64,000 bases of DNA from Cornus controversa (GCA_026545225.1 CM048845.1:53668033-53732032); one strand, 5' to 3'. Counted from the first letter of the stretch, positions 1-12,030 are shown. Translations and numbers: made by a program. The notes: generated by a model not told the origin, from the sequence alone.

Positions 1-282
1 GCAACTGCGCCCAGCAGCACCCTTCCAGCGCACGGCTTCCTTTGTCCCAGCCACTGTGCACCAGTCAGCGTTTCCCACCTTGCACATCAGCTCCACCAGT
101 GGTAGTCTATCTAAATGCAATTAAACTCTAATTTGTGAGTCCAATCATCATCCAGTTCTTTGTTAAATTGATCACAATATCTTGAGCAACTTCGAATATT
201 GCAAGAAGATTTTGTTTGTTCAACAATTTGTTTGTGCTTACCAAGTGCTTGAACAAAGTACCCATCCCTTTACCTTCTATCG

Positions 283-1401
283 ATGGCGAGGAAAGGTGTC
301 TTTTCCTCCAATCCACCACCTCCAAAGCGTGTCCGGAGCTCTAAGGATGTGGTGCGAGCGGAATGGGCTTCACAAAAAATTACTCCAGAGACTACATTCA
401 TGATAGATGATTTCGTCGATCATGACGATACAAAATGGGGAGTGCAAGCATTCAGAGATAGACTTTTGGAGCCATTGTTCACTCCGGCATCCAATGTGTA
501 TTACCCTCACCTTGTCCGACTATTTTATCAGAATATGACGTCTTCAAAAGATGAACAAGGGGTGTTGTTTACCTCAGTAGATGGGCATGAAATTGGAGTT
601 GAGATAGATGTGATTGAAGTGGCATTGGGGGTTTGGGATGATACGCCCAGCAATTTGTGGAGTACTTTTAAGGAGTTCTCGGATATAGATCTTCATGATA
701 TGATCCAAAATATGTGTAACGGCCAGTATGCTGATAATAAGAGGAATGCCACAACCCGTTCTCGGCTTCCCAAACAGTTGTGGTTTGTGGATTCTGTATT
801 GTCCCAGAACGTTCATCCGATGGGACATTCAAATCAGAGGCAAGGAGCAATTCTAGAAGCTCTCTATGCCTTTCATGTGAAGTAGTGGATCTCCATCCCT
901 GCCATCATTTGGGGGCAATTCTACATCGTTTATGGAGGGCTGGTTCAGAAAAGTAAAGAGTCGGCAGAGAATTGGACGCTTCCATTTCCCTATTTAATCA
1001 CCAAAATATTGCAACATCATGATTTCCCGATCTCTACCTCCGAGCCAGTCGAGAGAGGCATCATCACTTTTTCTCTTACAGATTGGACACGGAGCACCAG
1101 TCAGTTACCTAGAGCAGTTGGAGCCCAGCTAAACACTGTTGCAGAATCAGCAGTTGAGTATACTCCACTACGGGGTCATTTGGGTGTGCCTATAATAGAA
1201 CAGCAGCCAGCACCTTTTGTTATGACCCATGCACACTATAATTATCTTACTGGTGAGATAGAGGGATTGCGTGCAGACATGAATGTACATTTTCGTCAAG
1301 CACATGAGGATCAGCTCCAAACTCAGAAGATGCTTGCTGAGTTCGCCAAGCAAGTTGAGCGTATAAACTCTGGGGGAGCGTCGACATCTGCCCCGCAATA
1401 G
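283..1401 (+). pseudogene. ORF-X of E1 (putative plant transposon protein domain), one nonsense codon
   Basis: The reading frame starts at ATG 283 (MARKG) and stays open to a stop after SAPQ at 1399-1401, except for a TAG at 883-885, giving about 372 residues. The N-terminus is short and basic. A conserved region of about 200 residues follows (YYPHLVRLFYQNM, then WFVDSVLSQNVHPMGH), with WISIPAIIWG just after the stop. The C-terminus is a hydrophilic coiled coil (LRADMNVHFRQAHEDQL). The same architecture occurs in E2 (5097-6320) and E3 (30413-31513), where the gene lies downstream of integrase, the place of the env-like ORF in Athila. It resembles the domain annotated in plants as putative plant transposon protein. 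Its biochemical role is unknown. I see no signal peptide or membrane segment, which argues against a classical envelope protein. Confidence 0.7.
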
Positions 1402-2003
1402 GATGATTTAGTATTGGTGGTTTCACGGTGGGGGTAAGGTCGAACATTTTTATTTTGCGTTATTTTTTTTATTTATTTTCTTTTAAGTTTTATTTATTTA
1501 TTTTATTTATTGTACTTTTAATTTTTAATTTTTATGTTTTCTTTCTTCTTTTCGTTTAACTTTTATTTTCATGATTTTGTGTATTGGTTAGTACATCTAT
1601 AAATAAATAAATAAATAAATAAATAAATTTTGCCATCCATTCCCTGACTATGTATGTAGTACCAAGTATCTATTTTGTCATATGTTTGATAAAGTTGATG
1701 ATTTTCATTTTTTAAAGTCTGGTTTTAATACCCAATACTGTTGAGATTGCTTCAACACAATATGGCTTTACTAAAGAAAGGCAGCCCCTTTGTACTCTAT
1801 ACGTTAGAGTATCTGGATAATCAATATCTTATCACATATGCATCTTAAAAAATTGGGAACCACCAGTTCAGAGAATGACGACACACATAAAATAAAAAAA
1901 ATAAAAAAAAAACTTTCGTTACTTGTTTTCTCCATGTTCGTTCTTTATTTTTCTTATTATGAACCCATTCATTTCACTTGGCTTGTATAGTGGTGTCTTT
2001 TGA

Positions 2004-2168
2004 CAGGATTTTGTACCCAAGTTTGGGGGGAAACACCATTGTTAACTTCCAGCTACTGGTTTGCTATCTATCCACTCCCCTATTCATGGTAATATCGTTC
2101 TGACTCTCATCTATGTTTCTTCTCCTTGTACATTGAGGACACTGTACTATTCAAGTTTGGGGGTAAGG
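2004..2168 (+). promoter_or_regulatory. Purine tracts and hairpin in E1 3' region
   Basis: A first purine tract AAGTTTGGGGGG lies at 2019-2030 after GACAGG. A hairpin-forming stretch at 2128-2147 (GTACATTGAGGACACTGTAC) is followed six bases later by a second tract, AAGTTTGGGGGTAAGG (2153-2168). The same two modules occur in E2 and E4, and the hairpin module also in E3. They look like the polypurine tract that abuts the 3' LTR but lie 1.2-1.4 kb upstream of it. Function is not known; extra plus-strand priming sites or RNA structures are possible. Confidence 0.5.
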
Positions 2169-2616
2169 CGATTCATTTCTTGTGTTTGAATATGTTTTAA
2201 ATAGTGTCATGTTTTAGACATTTTTTATTTTTTATATTGATTTTTAGGAATTGTTTGGTAGTTTCTTTTTATAGGTTGTTTTGTGTTAACATCAATCAAG
2301 AGTTTAATACTTTATGTAGGTTCTTGACTTGAAATTGTAGAGTATGTGTAAAATTTCTAGAAACTATGGTTTGAATGCAGTGGTTTAAGTCGTTATTTGC
2401 ATTGACATGACTTGGAGTGGTTGACTCTGGTTCTTTTCACAATTCACACGCACACTAGTAGAGTTAGTGGGGTTTGTACTTGGCTTTGAGTATCAATTAT
2501 GTGTGCTAAATATAAGTCGGTATCCCTTGAGAATAAACATTTTAAACATGCTACACTTGTAAAAAAAATAAAAAATAATAATAATAATAAATAAATAAAT
2601 AATTAAAATAATAATC

Positions 2617-2923
2617 CTATGGTTTGTGGCCGTTTTGGTTCGAGTTATTAGGTCCCTCGAGGTATCTTGAAACCTGGTGCCCTAAAGCCATTTGGTTTGG
2701 GAGTCACAGGCTGAAAGCTCGCTACATGGACCAATTCAAAAGCCTAATAAACCTAGGCATTGCGTTATTGGTTAGTCTATGGTTTGTGGCCGTTTTGATT
2801 CGAGTTATTAGGTCCCTCGAGGTATCTTGAAACCTGCCCTAAAGCCATTTGGTTTAGGAGTCACACGCTGAAAGCTCGCTACATAGATCAATTCGAAAGC
2901 CTAATAAACCTGGGCATTGCACA
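2617..2923 (+). repeat. 160-bp tandem duplication in E1 3' region
   Basis: Two copies with a period of 160 bp begin at 2617 and 2777, both opening with CTATGGTTTGTGGCCG. The core GCCCTAAAGCCATTTGG and TTTGGGAGTCACA lies in each. The same duplication with the same period is in E4 at 20704-21010. E2 (about 7277-7410) and E3 (about 28889-29010) keep one diverged copy. Confidence 0.85.
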
Positions 2924-3392
2924 ACCATATCACAAAAAAAAAAAATGCATGTGTTCATGTTTTGAGTAATACATTCAATAAGGGGATCCAATAAATTGAA
3001 GGGACTTGTAATTGCTCACTCAAGGCCGAGTTAAACCACATTGATGAATGCTAGTTCACTTTTCATGAGGGGGCTAGAGTTAGTTTCTTTGAGTTGTGAT
3101 TGATGTAAATTTTGGGTGAGAACCATTGTTTTGAATTATGGGGTTTAGGGATTTGAAAGTATTCTTGAATGCAAGTCTTTTAACTGCATTTTGTAGTCTT
3201 CGTCTTGATTAATGTTTGAAACAGAAATTTTGGCATGTTTGTGGGTAACATCTCTGAAAACCCTCACGAGAATTCACTCGTCCACTAGGGGTAACTTAGG
3301 GGTTTAAAAGGCTTGTTGCATATGCTAAATGCAATCGGATCTCCAACGAAAGAGGAAATAGTTTAGTTGTTTTATTTTATTTTTAGTTTTGT

Positions 3393-3428
3393 ATTGCTAA
3401 GAGACTATCAATATTCAAGTTTGGGGTG
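3393..3428 (+). promoter_or_regulatory. Pre-PPT hairpin and polypurine tract of E1
   Basis: ATTGCTAAGAGACTATCAAT (3393-3412) is an imperfect version of a 7-bp stem with a 6-base loop that is exact in E2, E3 and E4. AAGTTTGGGGTG (3417-3428) directly abuts the 3' LTR and is the expected polypurine tract for plus-strand priming. Confidence 0.75.
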
Positions 3429-4894
3429 TGATAAGCAATTAATATTGCATATTCAATATCCCTAAAATTATATGAATTAGTGTCTTAGTAATATTTCTTT
3501 CATGTTTTTATTAATAATTTTAATCATTTTATGATTGCAGGTGATTAAGGTAATTCTGATTAATAATGGTGAAATCGGGCTACAAATGGTGCTCATTTAG
3601 TTATCACTGAAGCTTGGCCCATGAGAGATATCTTTATATTGAAGATCCAAACTAAATGGACTAAAGAAATGGGCTGGAAATGAATTTAAATGAAGAAAAG
3701 GAGCACGGGCCTATTCATATTGAAGATTGGGCCAATTCAGGCCTAAAAAGTTTTGGACCCGTTTTGGTATTCAGAACATATTTCTGTACACGATTGTCAA
3801 AACGACCCAAACTCCAAAAAGGTTAAAGGAAATTCAATTCTGCACAATTTCATATTTCACAAAAATTTCCTGAAACGGACGTTTTCATCAACTTTCTGCC
3901 CTATTTGCTCAGCTGCCATTTTTGGGCGCAAATGCCACTTTGTGAGGAGCAAGTGCCATTTTTTTATGCGCACTTGCCACTTTGGGAAGGCCAGGTGTCC
4001 CGTAGGTTTGTTTTCACAAATTAAAAATGAGGAAACGAAGAAAAACTAGGGTATTCGGAGAGGGAGAAAAGACAGAGAGAAATACAGAGGTGATTCATGA
4101 CGATACGGACAAGAGGATGGTGATTTCATCATCGTTCAAGCTTGGACATCCGATCATGAGCGGCTAAACACTGTTCCGGGGAAGTGACGTAACCCTAACC
4201 TGTCTTTCAATGTTTTAAGTTGTATATTAATTTGGGAATAATTTACGTTGTGCATTGATTGTATAACCGAGACATAAAACAATAGCTATGCTATTGCTTT
4301 CAATTTGAATGTATTGATTCATTGCACATTTATTCTTGTTCTTGTAGAATGACTTCAAATTTGCAATGATTAGGGTTTGTTCTTTTCAACTTCTGTTATA
4401 CAATAGTTTTCACATATCGTTCAATTTAGATTTTTGATAATTCATACTAAGCAAAGATGGGTTATAACATCATTAATTAGTCAGATGTATAGGCCATGCT
4501 AAGCGAAGACGAGTTATGCTTAATTGAATGTTGAACGAATTCTTTTGATAGAATTGAATTGGGCTTGTAGCCATTCTTTTCTGAATACATAAAGTAAGAG
4601 TCCCAAATTAGTACAATTGTCATTGTTAGAGGGTTAGTGGTGAAGTCAGTTCTCAGGACCTTCTTTTCCTGATTAAATTTTATAACACCAATTTATAAAA
4701 AGATTTAATTTTCTCAATTAATTTCAAGATCAAACATCAACAATTGTTTTCCAATTATTTTAGAATTAATTCAAAGACTGAGTAACATAACAATTCAACC
4801 TTGCAAGTCCTTGAGGTTCGACACCCTCTATATAGCCCTGTCCTACGAGGACTCCTTCTATTGCGAGTGGTTAAGTATAATTGAAATCACATCA
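3429..4894 (+). repeat. 3' LTR of E1 (1466 bp)
   Basis: The LTR runs from TGATAAGCAATT to TGAAATCACATCA with TGAT/ATCA termini. Near its 3' end it carries GAGGTTCGACACC followed by CTCTATATAGCCCTG, a block also found in the E4 LTR and, diverged, in the E2 and E3 LTRs. It matches the E4 LTR (18807-20197, reverse complement) along its length with many substitutions and small indels, so the two are family members and not a recent duplicate. Confidence 0.9.
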
Positions 4895-5096
4895 AAAGTA
4901 AGTGAAGTTTTTCTTTGGTGAAATTGTGCAATTCTTTTTGAGGGCTTTTGAAGACCACGTTTGGGGGATCAATTTGGTGCATTTACTTGTACAATTTGGG
5001 TGGAAAAATTGCCGAAAGAAGGAGGTTGAAGGATACAATTTTATTGTGCACACCAACTGTTCAATTTAATTCCTCAACCAAACTTTTTATATTTCT

Positions 5097-6320
5097 ATGG
5101 CACCAAAGAGAGCAAGTCACTAAGGTGTTTCAAGTTCACATAATCCTCGCCGAGCGAGGCATGATCCAACCACCGGTTCTTCACGATCTCGCCGAGAAGG
5201 TATTCAAGAGAGATGGCATCCAAGGGCTTTGAACTTTGAAACCACGTTTGACATCGCCGAACTCTATGGTATGTTTCCCGAGACAAGATGGGGGATTTTC
5301 GACATCTATCGTCGTCGGTCGACATCCATTTTTGTTCCACTCTCGTCTACTATCTACCCGAGACTTGTCAAGGTATTTTATCAGAACTTAATGTCGACAC
5401 CTGATGAGCGGGAGGTGCTTATTTCTTCAGTAGACGGAACAATAGTTCGAGTGGACATGTCATCCATTGCTATTGCCATGGGTTGTCCTCATGAGTGCCC
5501 AAATGATTTGTCTCATACCTATACTCCTCTACCCGACGACTTGTCAGTGGGTAATTTGGTTGCAAGTTTGTGTGCTAATCAATTTTTTGGGCCGAAAAGG
5601 AATGCAGCTTCCAAGTCTTCAATGCCAAATCACTTATGGTTCCTTGACGCTGTTCTACTCAAGAATATATGTCCAATTGGACATAAAACCGAGAGACGTC
5701 AAGAGTTCCTTCGATCCTTATATGCTATACATTTTGGGCATTGGCTGTCGTTCCCACAGATTGTCTAGGGCCAGATGGAGAAGTTCTATTCCAAGGTTGT
5801 GGCCAAGGCACCAGACAGTGCAAGTGACTGGGAGTTTCTATTCCCGACTATTATTCATCAGTTGCTTGTTGCACAGGGGTAGGCAGTCCATGAGGATGAG
5901 CTTGCCTTTCTACGTGATCTTCATTATGGCACGCATGACTGGAACCTGAGCCGATCTCATATGCACCAGAGAGTCATAGCGGCGCCTGGTGAAGTGTCTC
6001 GGTTGGCCCAAGGAGGAGAACATATAGATATACCACCACCGGTGGAAGATCCAGAGGAGATGGAAGTAGAGGAAGAGGAGGTGCATGCATAGGCTGGTGG
6101 CCATGATTATCAGTATTTAGAGGGGCAGATTGCTAGGTTGACAGCCCAGTTTGGCACCCTACAAACAGAGGTCTCCACACAGTTTGGAGCAATGAGGACA
6201 GAGATGGCGGATCACTTTCGTGACACTCACCAAGACCAACTAGAGATGAGGAGAATGCTACGTGCACTGATGCGCCAAGCAAACTTGGATCTGGATTCTC
6301 AGTCACCACCACATCCTTGA
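5097..6320 (+). pseudogene. ORF-X of E2, several nonsense codons
   Basis: Starting at ATG 5097 (MAPKRASH), one frame reads through to TGA 6318-6320 with internal stops at 5121 (TAA), 5766 (TAG), near 5880 (TAG) and near 6090 (TAG). The conserved domain (YPRLVKVFYQNLM, then WFLDAVLLKNICPIGH) covers about 5230-5780. It is followed by a strongly acidic linker (EDPEEMEVEEEEVHA) and a C-terminal coiled coil (MRTEMADHFRDTHQDQLEMR). This is the same order of parts as in E1 and E3. At 5766 the neighbouring residues IV*GQMEKFY align with IWGQFYIVY of E1, so the stop replaces Trp (TGG to TAG). The gene is dead; its function is unknown. Confidence 0.7.
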
Positions 6321-6537
6321 CAGGAAGGTAACCATCTTTTGTATTTTATTTTTTTTTTAGTTTTTATTTTTCTTTTTCGTTTATCTTTCTTTATGTAGTT
6401 AGATTTTTATAAAAAAAATAAAATAAAATAAAATAAAGAAAAATGGAAAAAAATATTTTTTTTTAGGATTTTTCTCTTTCATTTTTATTTTCACCCATGT
6501 TATTTCACTTGATCTTTGGGGTATAGTGGTTTGTTTT

Positions 6538-6713
6538 GACAGGTTGTAACATCCAAGTTTGGGGGTGTGCTTGCATTGCCTTCTTACAATTTGGTGTGCT
6601 CTATTTTCTTGCCACTCATTCTCTGGATTTCTAGTGACATCGTTCTTACTCTTCTCTATGCTTTATTTGGGTGTACATTGAGAACAATGTACAATTTAAG
6701 TTTGGGGGTGAGG
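6538..6713 (+). promoter_or_regulatory. Purine tracts and 8-bp hairpin in E2 3' region
   Basis: AAGTTTGGGGGTG at 6555-6567 follows GACAGG as in E1. A perfect hairpin GTACATTG-AGAA-CAATGTAC (6673-6692) is followed five bases later by AAGTTTGGGGGTGAGG (6698-6713). Stem, loop length and spacing match those in E4 and E3. Confidence 0.55.
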
Positions 6714-7927
6714 CGATACGGCCTATTTTTGTGCTTTATTGCAACATGGGGGAAAGTTAAATAAAATTCTTATTGTTTTAGGATTTTTGTTTATTTTATT
6801 TTCTTAGTTTGTTTATTTTATTTTATTTTGGTTTGTTTTTAGATAGCATGTTTTGACATGATTCAAGGGATTAGTACCTTATGTAGGTGCTTAACTTGCA
6901 ATTTTTGAGTATGTTTTAAATTTTTGGAAACTGTGGTTTAAATTAAGTGATTTTAATTACGGTTTGCAATAACATGTTTTGAAGTGATTAATTTTAGTTT
7001 CCTTACATGCACAAACACACTAGCATAGTCTTATGGGCTATAAACTTTGGTTTTGAGTTATTGAGTTACATATGCTTGATATTAATTAGTATCTCTTGAG
7101 AATGAGTACCGATGACGTGTTTTACTTGACTTTAATGGAAAAAAAAAAGTGATGAATAAGCAAATCAATTTGATCCTTTTCATGAGTAACCGGGCCTCTA
7201 TGCCTCAGGAAGCACGGAGTGTTCGAGTCAAAAGTGAAAGGGTGAGAAAAGATGAGCGTTGGTTGTCTTGATTTGTAGCCTAATTGATTTGAGTAATTAG
7301 GTCTTCAAGGTATCTTAAAGCCTAGTGCCCTAAAGCCATCTGGTTTGGGAGTCACTGACTGAAACCTTGCTATATGGATCTTTCAGAAAGCTTAATAGAT
7401 CAAGACATTGCACAACCAATTAAGCAATGAAAAAAAAAGGAATGAGAAAAAAAAATAAAATAGTCATGTAGTCATGTTTGGAAGTATGATTTCAATAAGG
7501 GGAGCTAGTAAGTTGAAGGGGTATGTGCCTTAATATATTCAGAGCTTGGTTATGCTACATGAGATGATTGCTAGTTCACTTTACACGAGGAAGCTAGAGT
7601 TGATTAGTTTGAGATATGTTGATGTGAATTATGCATGGGGACCATTGCTTTGAATTATAGAATTTGAAAGTTTGAAACTATTCTTGAATGCAAGTTTGTA
7701 ACTATATATTGTAATATTCTTCTTGAATTAATGTTGAAACAGAATTTTGAATGTTTGTGGGTAACATTTCTGGAAACCCTCACGAGACTATACTCGTCCA
7801 CTAGGGGGAACCTAGGGGTTTAAAGACCTGTTGCATATGCTAAATGCAATCGTTTCTCCCACGAAAGTGGAGTTGGGTAGTTTAGTTAGTGTTTAGTAGT
7901 TTCTTTGTTTTAGTTTTGTTCTATTCT
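6714..7927 (+). other. Non-coding 3' region of E2
   Basis: This AT-rich stretch has no open frame of interest. It contains a single diverged copy of the block duplicated in E1 and E4 (about 7277-7410, with GCCCTAAAGCCATCTGG), and the conserved GGGTAACATTTCTGG (7751-7765) and CATATGCTAAATGCAATCG blocks shared with E1 and E4. Confidence 0.6.
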
Positions 7928-7964
7928 ATTGCTAAGGGACTAGCAATATGTAAGTTTGGGGGTG
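7928..7964 (+). promoter_or_regulatory. Pre-PPT hairpin and polypurine tract of E2
   Basis: ATTGCTA-AGGGAC-TAGCAAT (7928-7947) is a perfect 7-bp stem with a 6-base loop. Five bases later the polypurine tract AAGTTTGGGGGTG (7952-7964) abuts the LTR. Confidence 0.8.
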
Positions 7965-9469
7965 TGGTAGGCATTAAATGTTACGCATTCTAGCCTCTTA
8001 ACTTATGTATTTTATTCTCTTAGTGATAAATTATTTTGTTATTTTACTTCGTTTTAGTGTTTTCTGTATTTTCAGGGCCTTAATGATTATTTCACTTAAA
8101 ACCAAAATTTTGGGCTTTTAAAGAAGACATCCAAGATGGGTAGATGAAGCCTACATCAAGGAGAGTCATTCAACCATTTATTTCAACTCAAATCAGCCCA
8201 AGGAAGAGGTCCAAGAGAATTACAGCTGCTTAAGAAGGTTTCGGGCCTGAAGCCCAAATCTGCGCATAATACAGTCTTAATCCCGTTTTGGAAAATGGAC
8301 CAGAAGTCTTATTTTCGAGCCTCAAATCGACATATTTTTCATATATTGTTGAATGAAATTTGATTCTGCACACTTTTGTATTTCACAAAAATTTTGTAAA
8401 TCGGACTTCTAGTGGGTCAAAAGTTGGGCCGAAGTCAGCAAGAAAAACCTACCTGATTAGTAGTACGGGAAACCCTAATTTATTCCTAATTGGATTAGGA
8501 CTTTGGTGTACTCTCTTGGGGAATAAAGTGAAGAATAAGAGACTGGAGTTGGAGGAGATTACAGAGAGATTGGAGAGTCTGAGAGGGCTGAGAAGAAAAC
8601 AGAAACATATTTGCAGAGCCATTGGAGAACGAAGTCATACGCGTAATTCATGAAGATGATGCCTTCTTCCTCAACAGTTGAAGCTTCTTCTTCTACCATG
8701 AGCGGCTAGTTCATCCACTAGGGTTTTGATGTAGCCCTAACAAAGCATCAATGGTTTGATTGTTTTAATTATTGGGGACCTTTATATACATGCATAGATT
8801 ATGTAATTTAGAGGATTCTTATTATAGAATTGAGCAATAAAAGTTTTGTAAATTCAGTTTCAATGATTTCTTATCTTGTTTTAGATATTTAGTTGTTGTT
8901 ATTGAACTCAATCTCTCTTGTTTTCTGTGATTATGAGAGCGATTATTACACAATGGTAATCACTGAATATATTATTAAGAGCTTTGATGGATTATGCCTA
9001 GAGAAGATGAACCATACTGCACCCTAGATTAGAGTAGTTAGGCAGATGGCCCATGCCAATCGAAGATAGTCCATGGCTTAGCCTTAATCATATGTTATCT
9101 TCTTGACGGATGAAGGTGAGCTTGTAGCCACCGACACCACTTATGCATGATGTAATTCCCCTATAGTTGATTCAATTGACCATTGATTGTGGAGTTAGTG
9201 GTGAAGTCAACCACCCTAGATTTCTCTCATATTTTCTTCACTTTCTATTTACATTGTTTTATTTTATTTTACTTTTAATTAGTTTAAAAATCAGAATTCT
9301 TTTCTTCTAAATTTAATTAGAATTAATTCTGTATTCCAACTCATCAGACCATAATCCCTGAGGTACGATACCCCTTTCGATAGCCCTATTCTGCAAGGAA
9401 TTCGTTCTATTGCGAAGTGTGAAATTTTTTAATTGATATACTTTTTGAGTCACACTCACACACGAATCA
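7965..9469 (+). repeat. 3' LTR of E2 (1505 bp)
   Basis: The LTR begins TGGTAGGCATTAAATG immediately after the purine tract and ends CACACACGAATCA. Both ends are confirmed by the solo LTR at 13061-14495, which has a target-site duplication and ends TGATAGG/CGAATCA. The first bases here are TGGT instead of TGAT, a single change. Flanking bases CCTTG (9470-9474) predict the left target-site copy outside the window. Confidence 0.88.
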
Positions 9470-10908
9470 CCTTGAAGGAGTAATGGGTGGCAAGCTCTGC
9501 CACTTCCAAAGGAGTCATTGAAGACTCCAAGCCCTGGCACTCTAAGTAGTCCTCCATGAAAGAATAAATGAATTTAATACCATCCTAGGGAGGTGAATGG
9601 GATGTGAAGGGCCCTAAGTCAGGTTTGCAAAAATTATGCCAGAGGAAGTAGTAGCAGCAAGAGAGAGAGAAAGTGATGGAGTCTTGAGGTTACAAAAGAT
9701 GGTATGTAAACAATGAGGATGACAAATGTTTATATAGACATGTCTACTTTACAATGCCTAGTTTTTAATGACTACTCTGCAACATTCATTATCTAACATC
9801 TATTTAGCCCGTCCACATTCAAACAGATAGAAATTTCATAAAACAACCAAGCATAACAAAGGTGTAAACAAGTAGCCCGAGCACCAAAGGCCCAACAAAG
9901 ATGATGTTGGCCTCCAAAGAGGCTGGTCGGGCACTAAGGGCCCGACCAAAGTACTGTTGACCTCCAAAAAGGCTGGCCAACCAATGGTTGGGTACCAAGG
10001 GCCTGGCTAAGGTACTGCCAGCCTCCAAGAAGGCCAGCCGGCCAAAAGCTAGGCACCAAGGACCCGACTAAATTACTACTAACCTCCAAGGAGGCTTGCA
10101 AGCCAAAGGAGGGGCACCAAGGGTCTGACCAAGCTATTGCTGGCCTTCAAGGAGGTGGGCCAGTCAAGGGCCGAACACTAAGGGCCCAAAATGAGGTACT
10201 ATCGGCCTCCAAGGAGGCTGACCAGCCAAGGATTGGGCACTAAGGAGGCCGATTGGTCATTGCGGTGGGTCTGACCTGGTGTGATACCCAACGGGTTCTA
10301 GTTGGGTGTAAGTCAGAGATCCTATTTTTTATGGGTTTTTGTTTTAAGCATTAGTCAGGTTTACAATTCTAACCCTGGTACGAAAATGATGTTCTTGACT
10401 TATACATGGACCTTTGGGCCCTACTTTTGACCCAGAACGAAGCGTAACTTCCTCGCTGGAATATAGGTTACGACCCAATAGGTGGTTTGGTTCCAGAGGT
10501 GTTCCTAAGATTTGGCAGCGCCCCTTATAAACAGGGGGCATTTTATGGGGTATTAGACTTCGATTGTGTTTTATGTGACTTGGATGATTGTGTTTCGTGT
10601 GACGTGGATGAGAGATAAATATTGACCATGATTCCCTTATGTCCATATGGACTTGGGAACTGAAGAGTTAGTCTCCTACTCAAATACAATCTCATCTGAC
10701 TTCTATAAATACGGGGGCAATCCATAATCTAGGTATGCAATTAATACCCTCTACGTGCCTTTATAGCATCCAAAGCCTTTATGCTTTTCTGACTTGAACG
10801 TTAGAGTATAGTTGGTTGGCACCCCACTGGTGTTCATTCTAGTTACCCTTCTTTTGTCTTTTTTAGGTTAGCATTGACCCAGATCGTGCATTAATTTCTG
10901 CATCATCA
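9470..10908 (-). mobile_element. Gypsy element fragment L (LTR plus start of gag-like gene)
   Basis: Read on the minus strand, an LTR starts at 10908 (TGATGATGCAG) and runs to about 9590. It is followed by the first codons of the same gag-like gene seen at 10909-11362, and is cut at 9470 by the end of the E2 LTR. It is a diverged second copy of the adjacent element R (10909-12677). The inner end of the LTR is uncertain because I cannot recognise the primer site. Confidence 0.65.
9867..10262 (-). repeat. GC-rich tandem repeats inside LTR of fragment L
   Basis: Six to seven degenerate units of about 58 bp repeat the words CCTCCAAGGAGGCTGG and GGGCACCAAGGGCCCGACC. GCCTCC-AA-GGAGGC inside the unit is a short inverted repeat. 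The paralogous LTR at 11375-12677 has the same array. Confidence 0.75.
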
Positions 10909-11362
10909 GTTTGTCGATGATCACCAGGGCCTTGGACAAGTGTTTCCCACTTAGGCAACCATCAAAGTGGCACCAATCAGCATTTTTTGTGATGGTATAG
11001 TAGGAGAGGAACTCATTCATAGAGAGTGATTCGTTTCCACATGATTTTTATAGAACTATGGAGGCCATGAGTATCTGCCAAGAATTTGGGATAATTTGAG
11101 AATGACAAAGGTTGATGATATAAAGTAAGTCCTTGATGAACCCCAGAATCAAGAACCGTAGGCCACATATGAATGCACTCTCATAAAAGCCTTTCTCTTC
11201 ATCAATATTGGAGTACACCCTTTCCGCACTAGTGGGCGCTCTAGCAAAAACTCTAGCTGAAAAGGAGTAATGGGTGGCAAGCTCTGCCACTTCCAAGGGA
11301 GTCGAAAGACTCCAAGCCTTGGCACTTTGAGTAGTCCTCCATGAAAGAATAAATGAAGTCAA
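10909..11362 (-). pseudogene. Gag-like fragment, putative gypsy-type transposon domain
   Basis: The frame reads from about 11362 leftward, with a stop at 11048-11050 and readable sequence beyond it. The stretch FYESAFICGLRFLILGFIKD then PNSWQILMA matches the pattern of the domain called putative gypsy-type transposon, typical of Tat/Ogre-like gag regions (family knowledge; not searched). Only the N-terminal half is present. A second copy of the first roughly 100 bp lies at 9470-9580 in fragment L. Confidence 0.6.
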
Positions 11363-11661
11363 TACCTTCCTGGAGAAGTGAATGGGGGTGCAAAGGGCCC
11401 TAAGTCGGGTTTGTAAAAATTATACTAGAGAAAGTACTAGTAACGAGAGAGAGAGGAAGTGATGGAGTCTTGTGGTTGAATAAGATGGTATGTAAATAAT
11501 GAGGATGACAAGTGTTTATATAGACACGTCTACATTACAATGTCCATTTTCCAACTATTAATTTGTAACATTCATGATCTAGCATCTACATAACAACGTC
11601 CACATTCCAATGGGTAGAAAGTTCATAAAATAACCAAGCATAGCAAAGGTATAAACAGGTA

Positions 11662-12030
11662 GCCCGGGCACTAAGGGCCTGGCCAAGATGTTGCCGGCCT
11701 CTAACAAAGGGTCGGGCACCAAGGGCCCAACAAAAGTAGTGCCAACCTCCAAGGAGGCTGGCCAATGAAGGGCTGAGCACCAAAGCCTGACCAAGATACT
11801 TTCAGCCTCTAAGGAGGTAGGCTGGCCAATGGTTGGGCACCAAAGGCTCGACTAAGGTACTGTCGGCTTCCAAGGAGAATGGGAACCAAGGGCGCAACCA
11901 AGGTATTGCTAACCTCCAAGGAAGCTGGTCGACCAGGGGCCGGGCACCAAGGGCTAAGTTGAGGTACTACCAGCCTCCAAGGAGGCCAGCTGGCCGAGGA
12001 CCAAGCACTAAGAAGGCCGATTGGTCATTG
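11662..12030 (-). repeat. GC-rich tandem repeats inside LTR of fragment R
   Basis: Degenerate units of about 58 bp with CCTCCAAGGAGGCTGGCC and GGGCACCAAGGGC words, homologous to the array at 9867-10262 but with a different number and order of units. Confidence 0.75.

Larger units (their letters stand above)
1..4894 (+). mobile_element. E1: Athila-related LTR retrotransposon, 3' part
   Basis: The window opens inside this element; its 5' LTR and any gag-pol lie to the left. Visible parts, in order, are a broken ORF-X (283-1401), about 2 kb of AT-rich non-coding 3' region with hairpins and purine tracts, a purine tract abutting the 3' LTR, and the 3' LTR (3429-4894). The LTR is of the same family as the LTRs of E4 (18807-24315): both start TGATAAG and end CACATCA in the sense direction, and the 160-bp tandem duplication of the 3' region is shared. 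The sequence just past the LTR (AAAGT at 4895) should recur left of the 5' LTR if the element is a simple insertion. Athila affinity is inferred from the relatives that show a tRNA-Asp primer site. Confidence 0.8.
4895..9469 (+). mobile_element. E2: Athila-related LTR retrotransposon, 3' part
   Basis: Sequence downstream of the E1 LTR holds a second, different element in the same orientation: a decayed ORF-X (5097-6320), an AT-rich 3' region with purine tracts, a polypurine tract at 7952-7964 and a 3' LTR at 7965-9469. No 5' LTR is present here; the simplest reading is that E1 inserted into E2 and the 5' part of E2 lies beyond the left edge. A solo LTR of the same family lies at 13061-14495 on the other strand. 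No gag or pol of E2 is visible in this window. Confidence 0.75.

Noticed and set aside
2624..2830. Nearly identical 68-codon frames in E1 and E4 (second at 20797-21003)
   Set aside because: They span the 160-bp tandem duplication in the non-coding 3' region; similarity is explained at DNA level, and E2 and E3 do not keep the frame.
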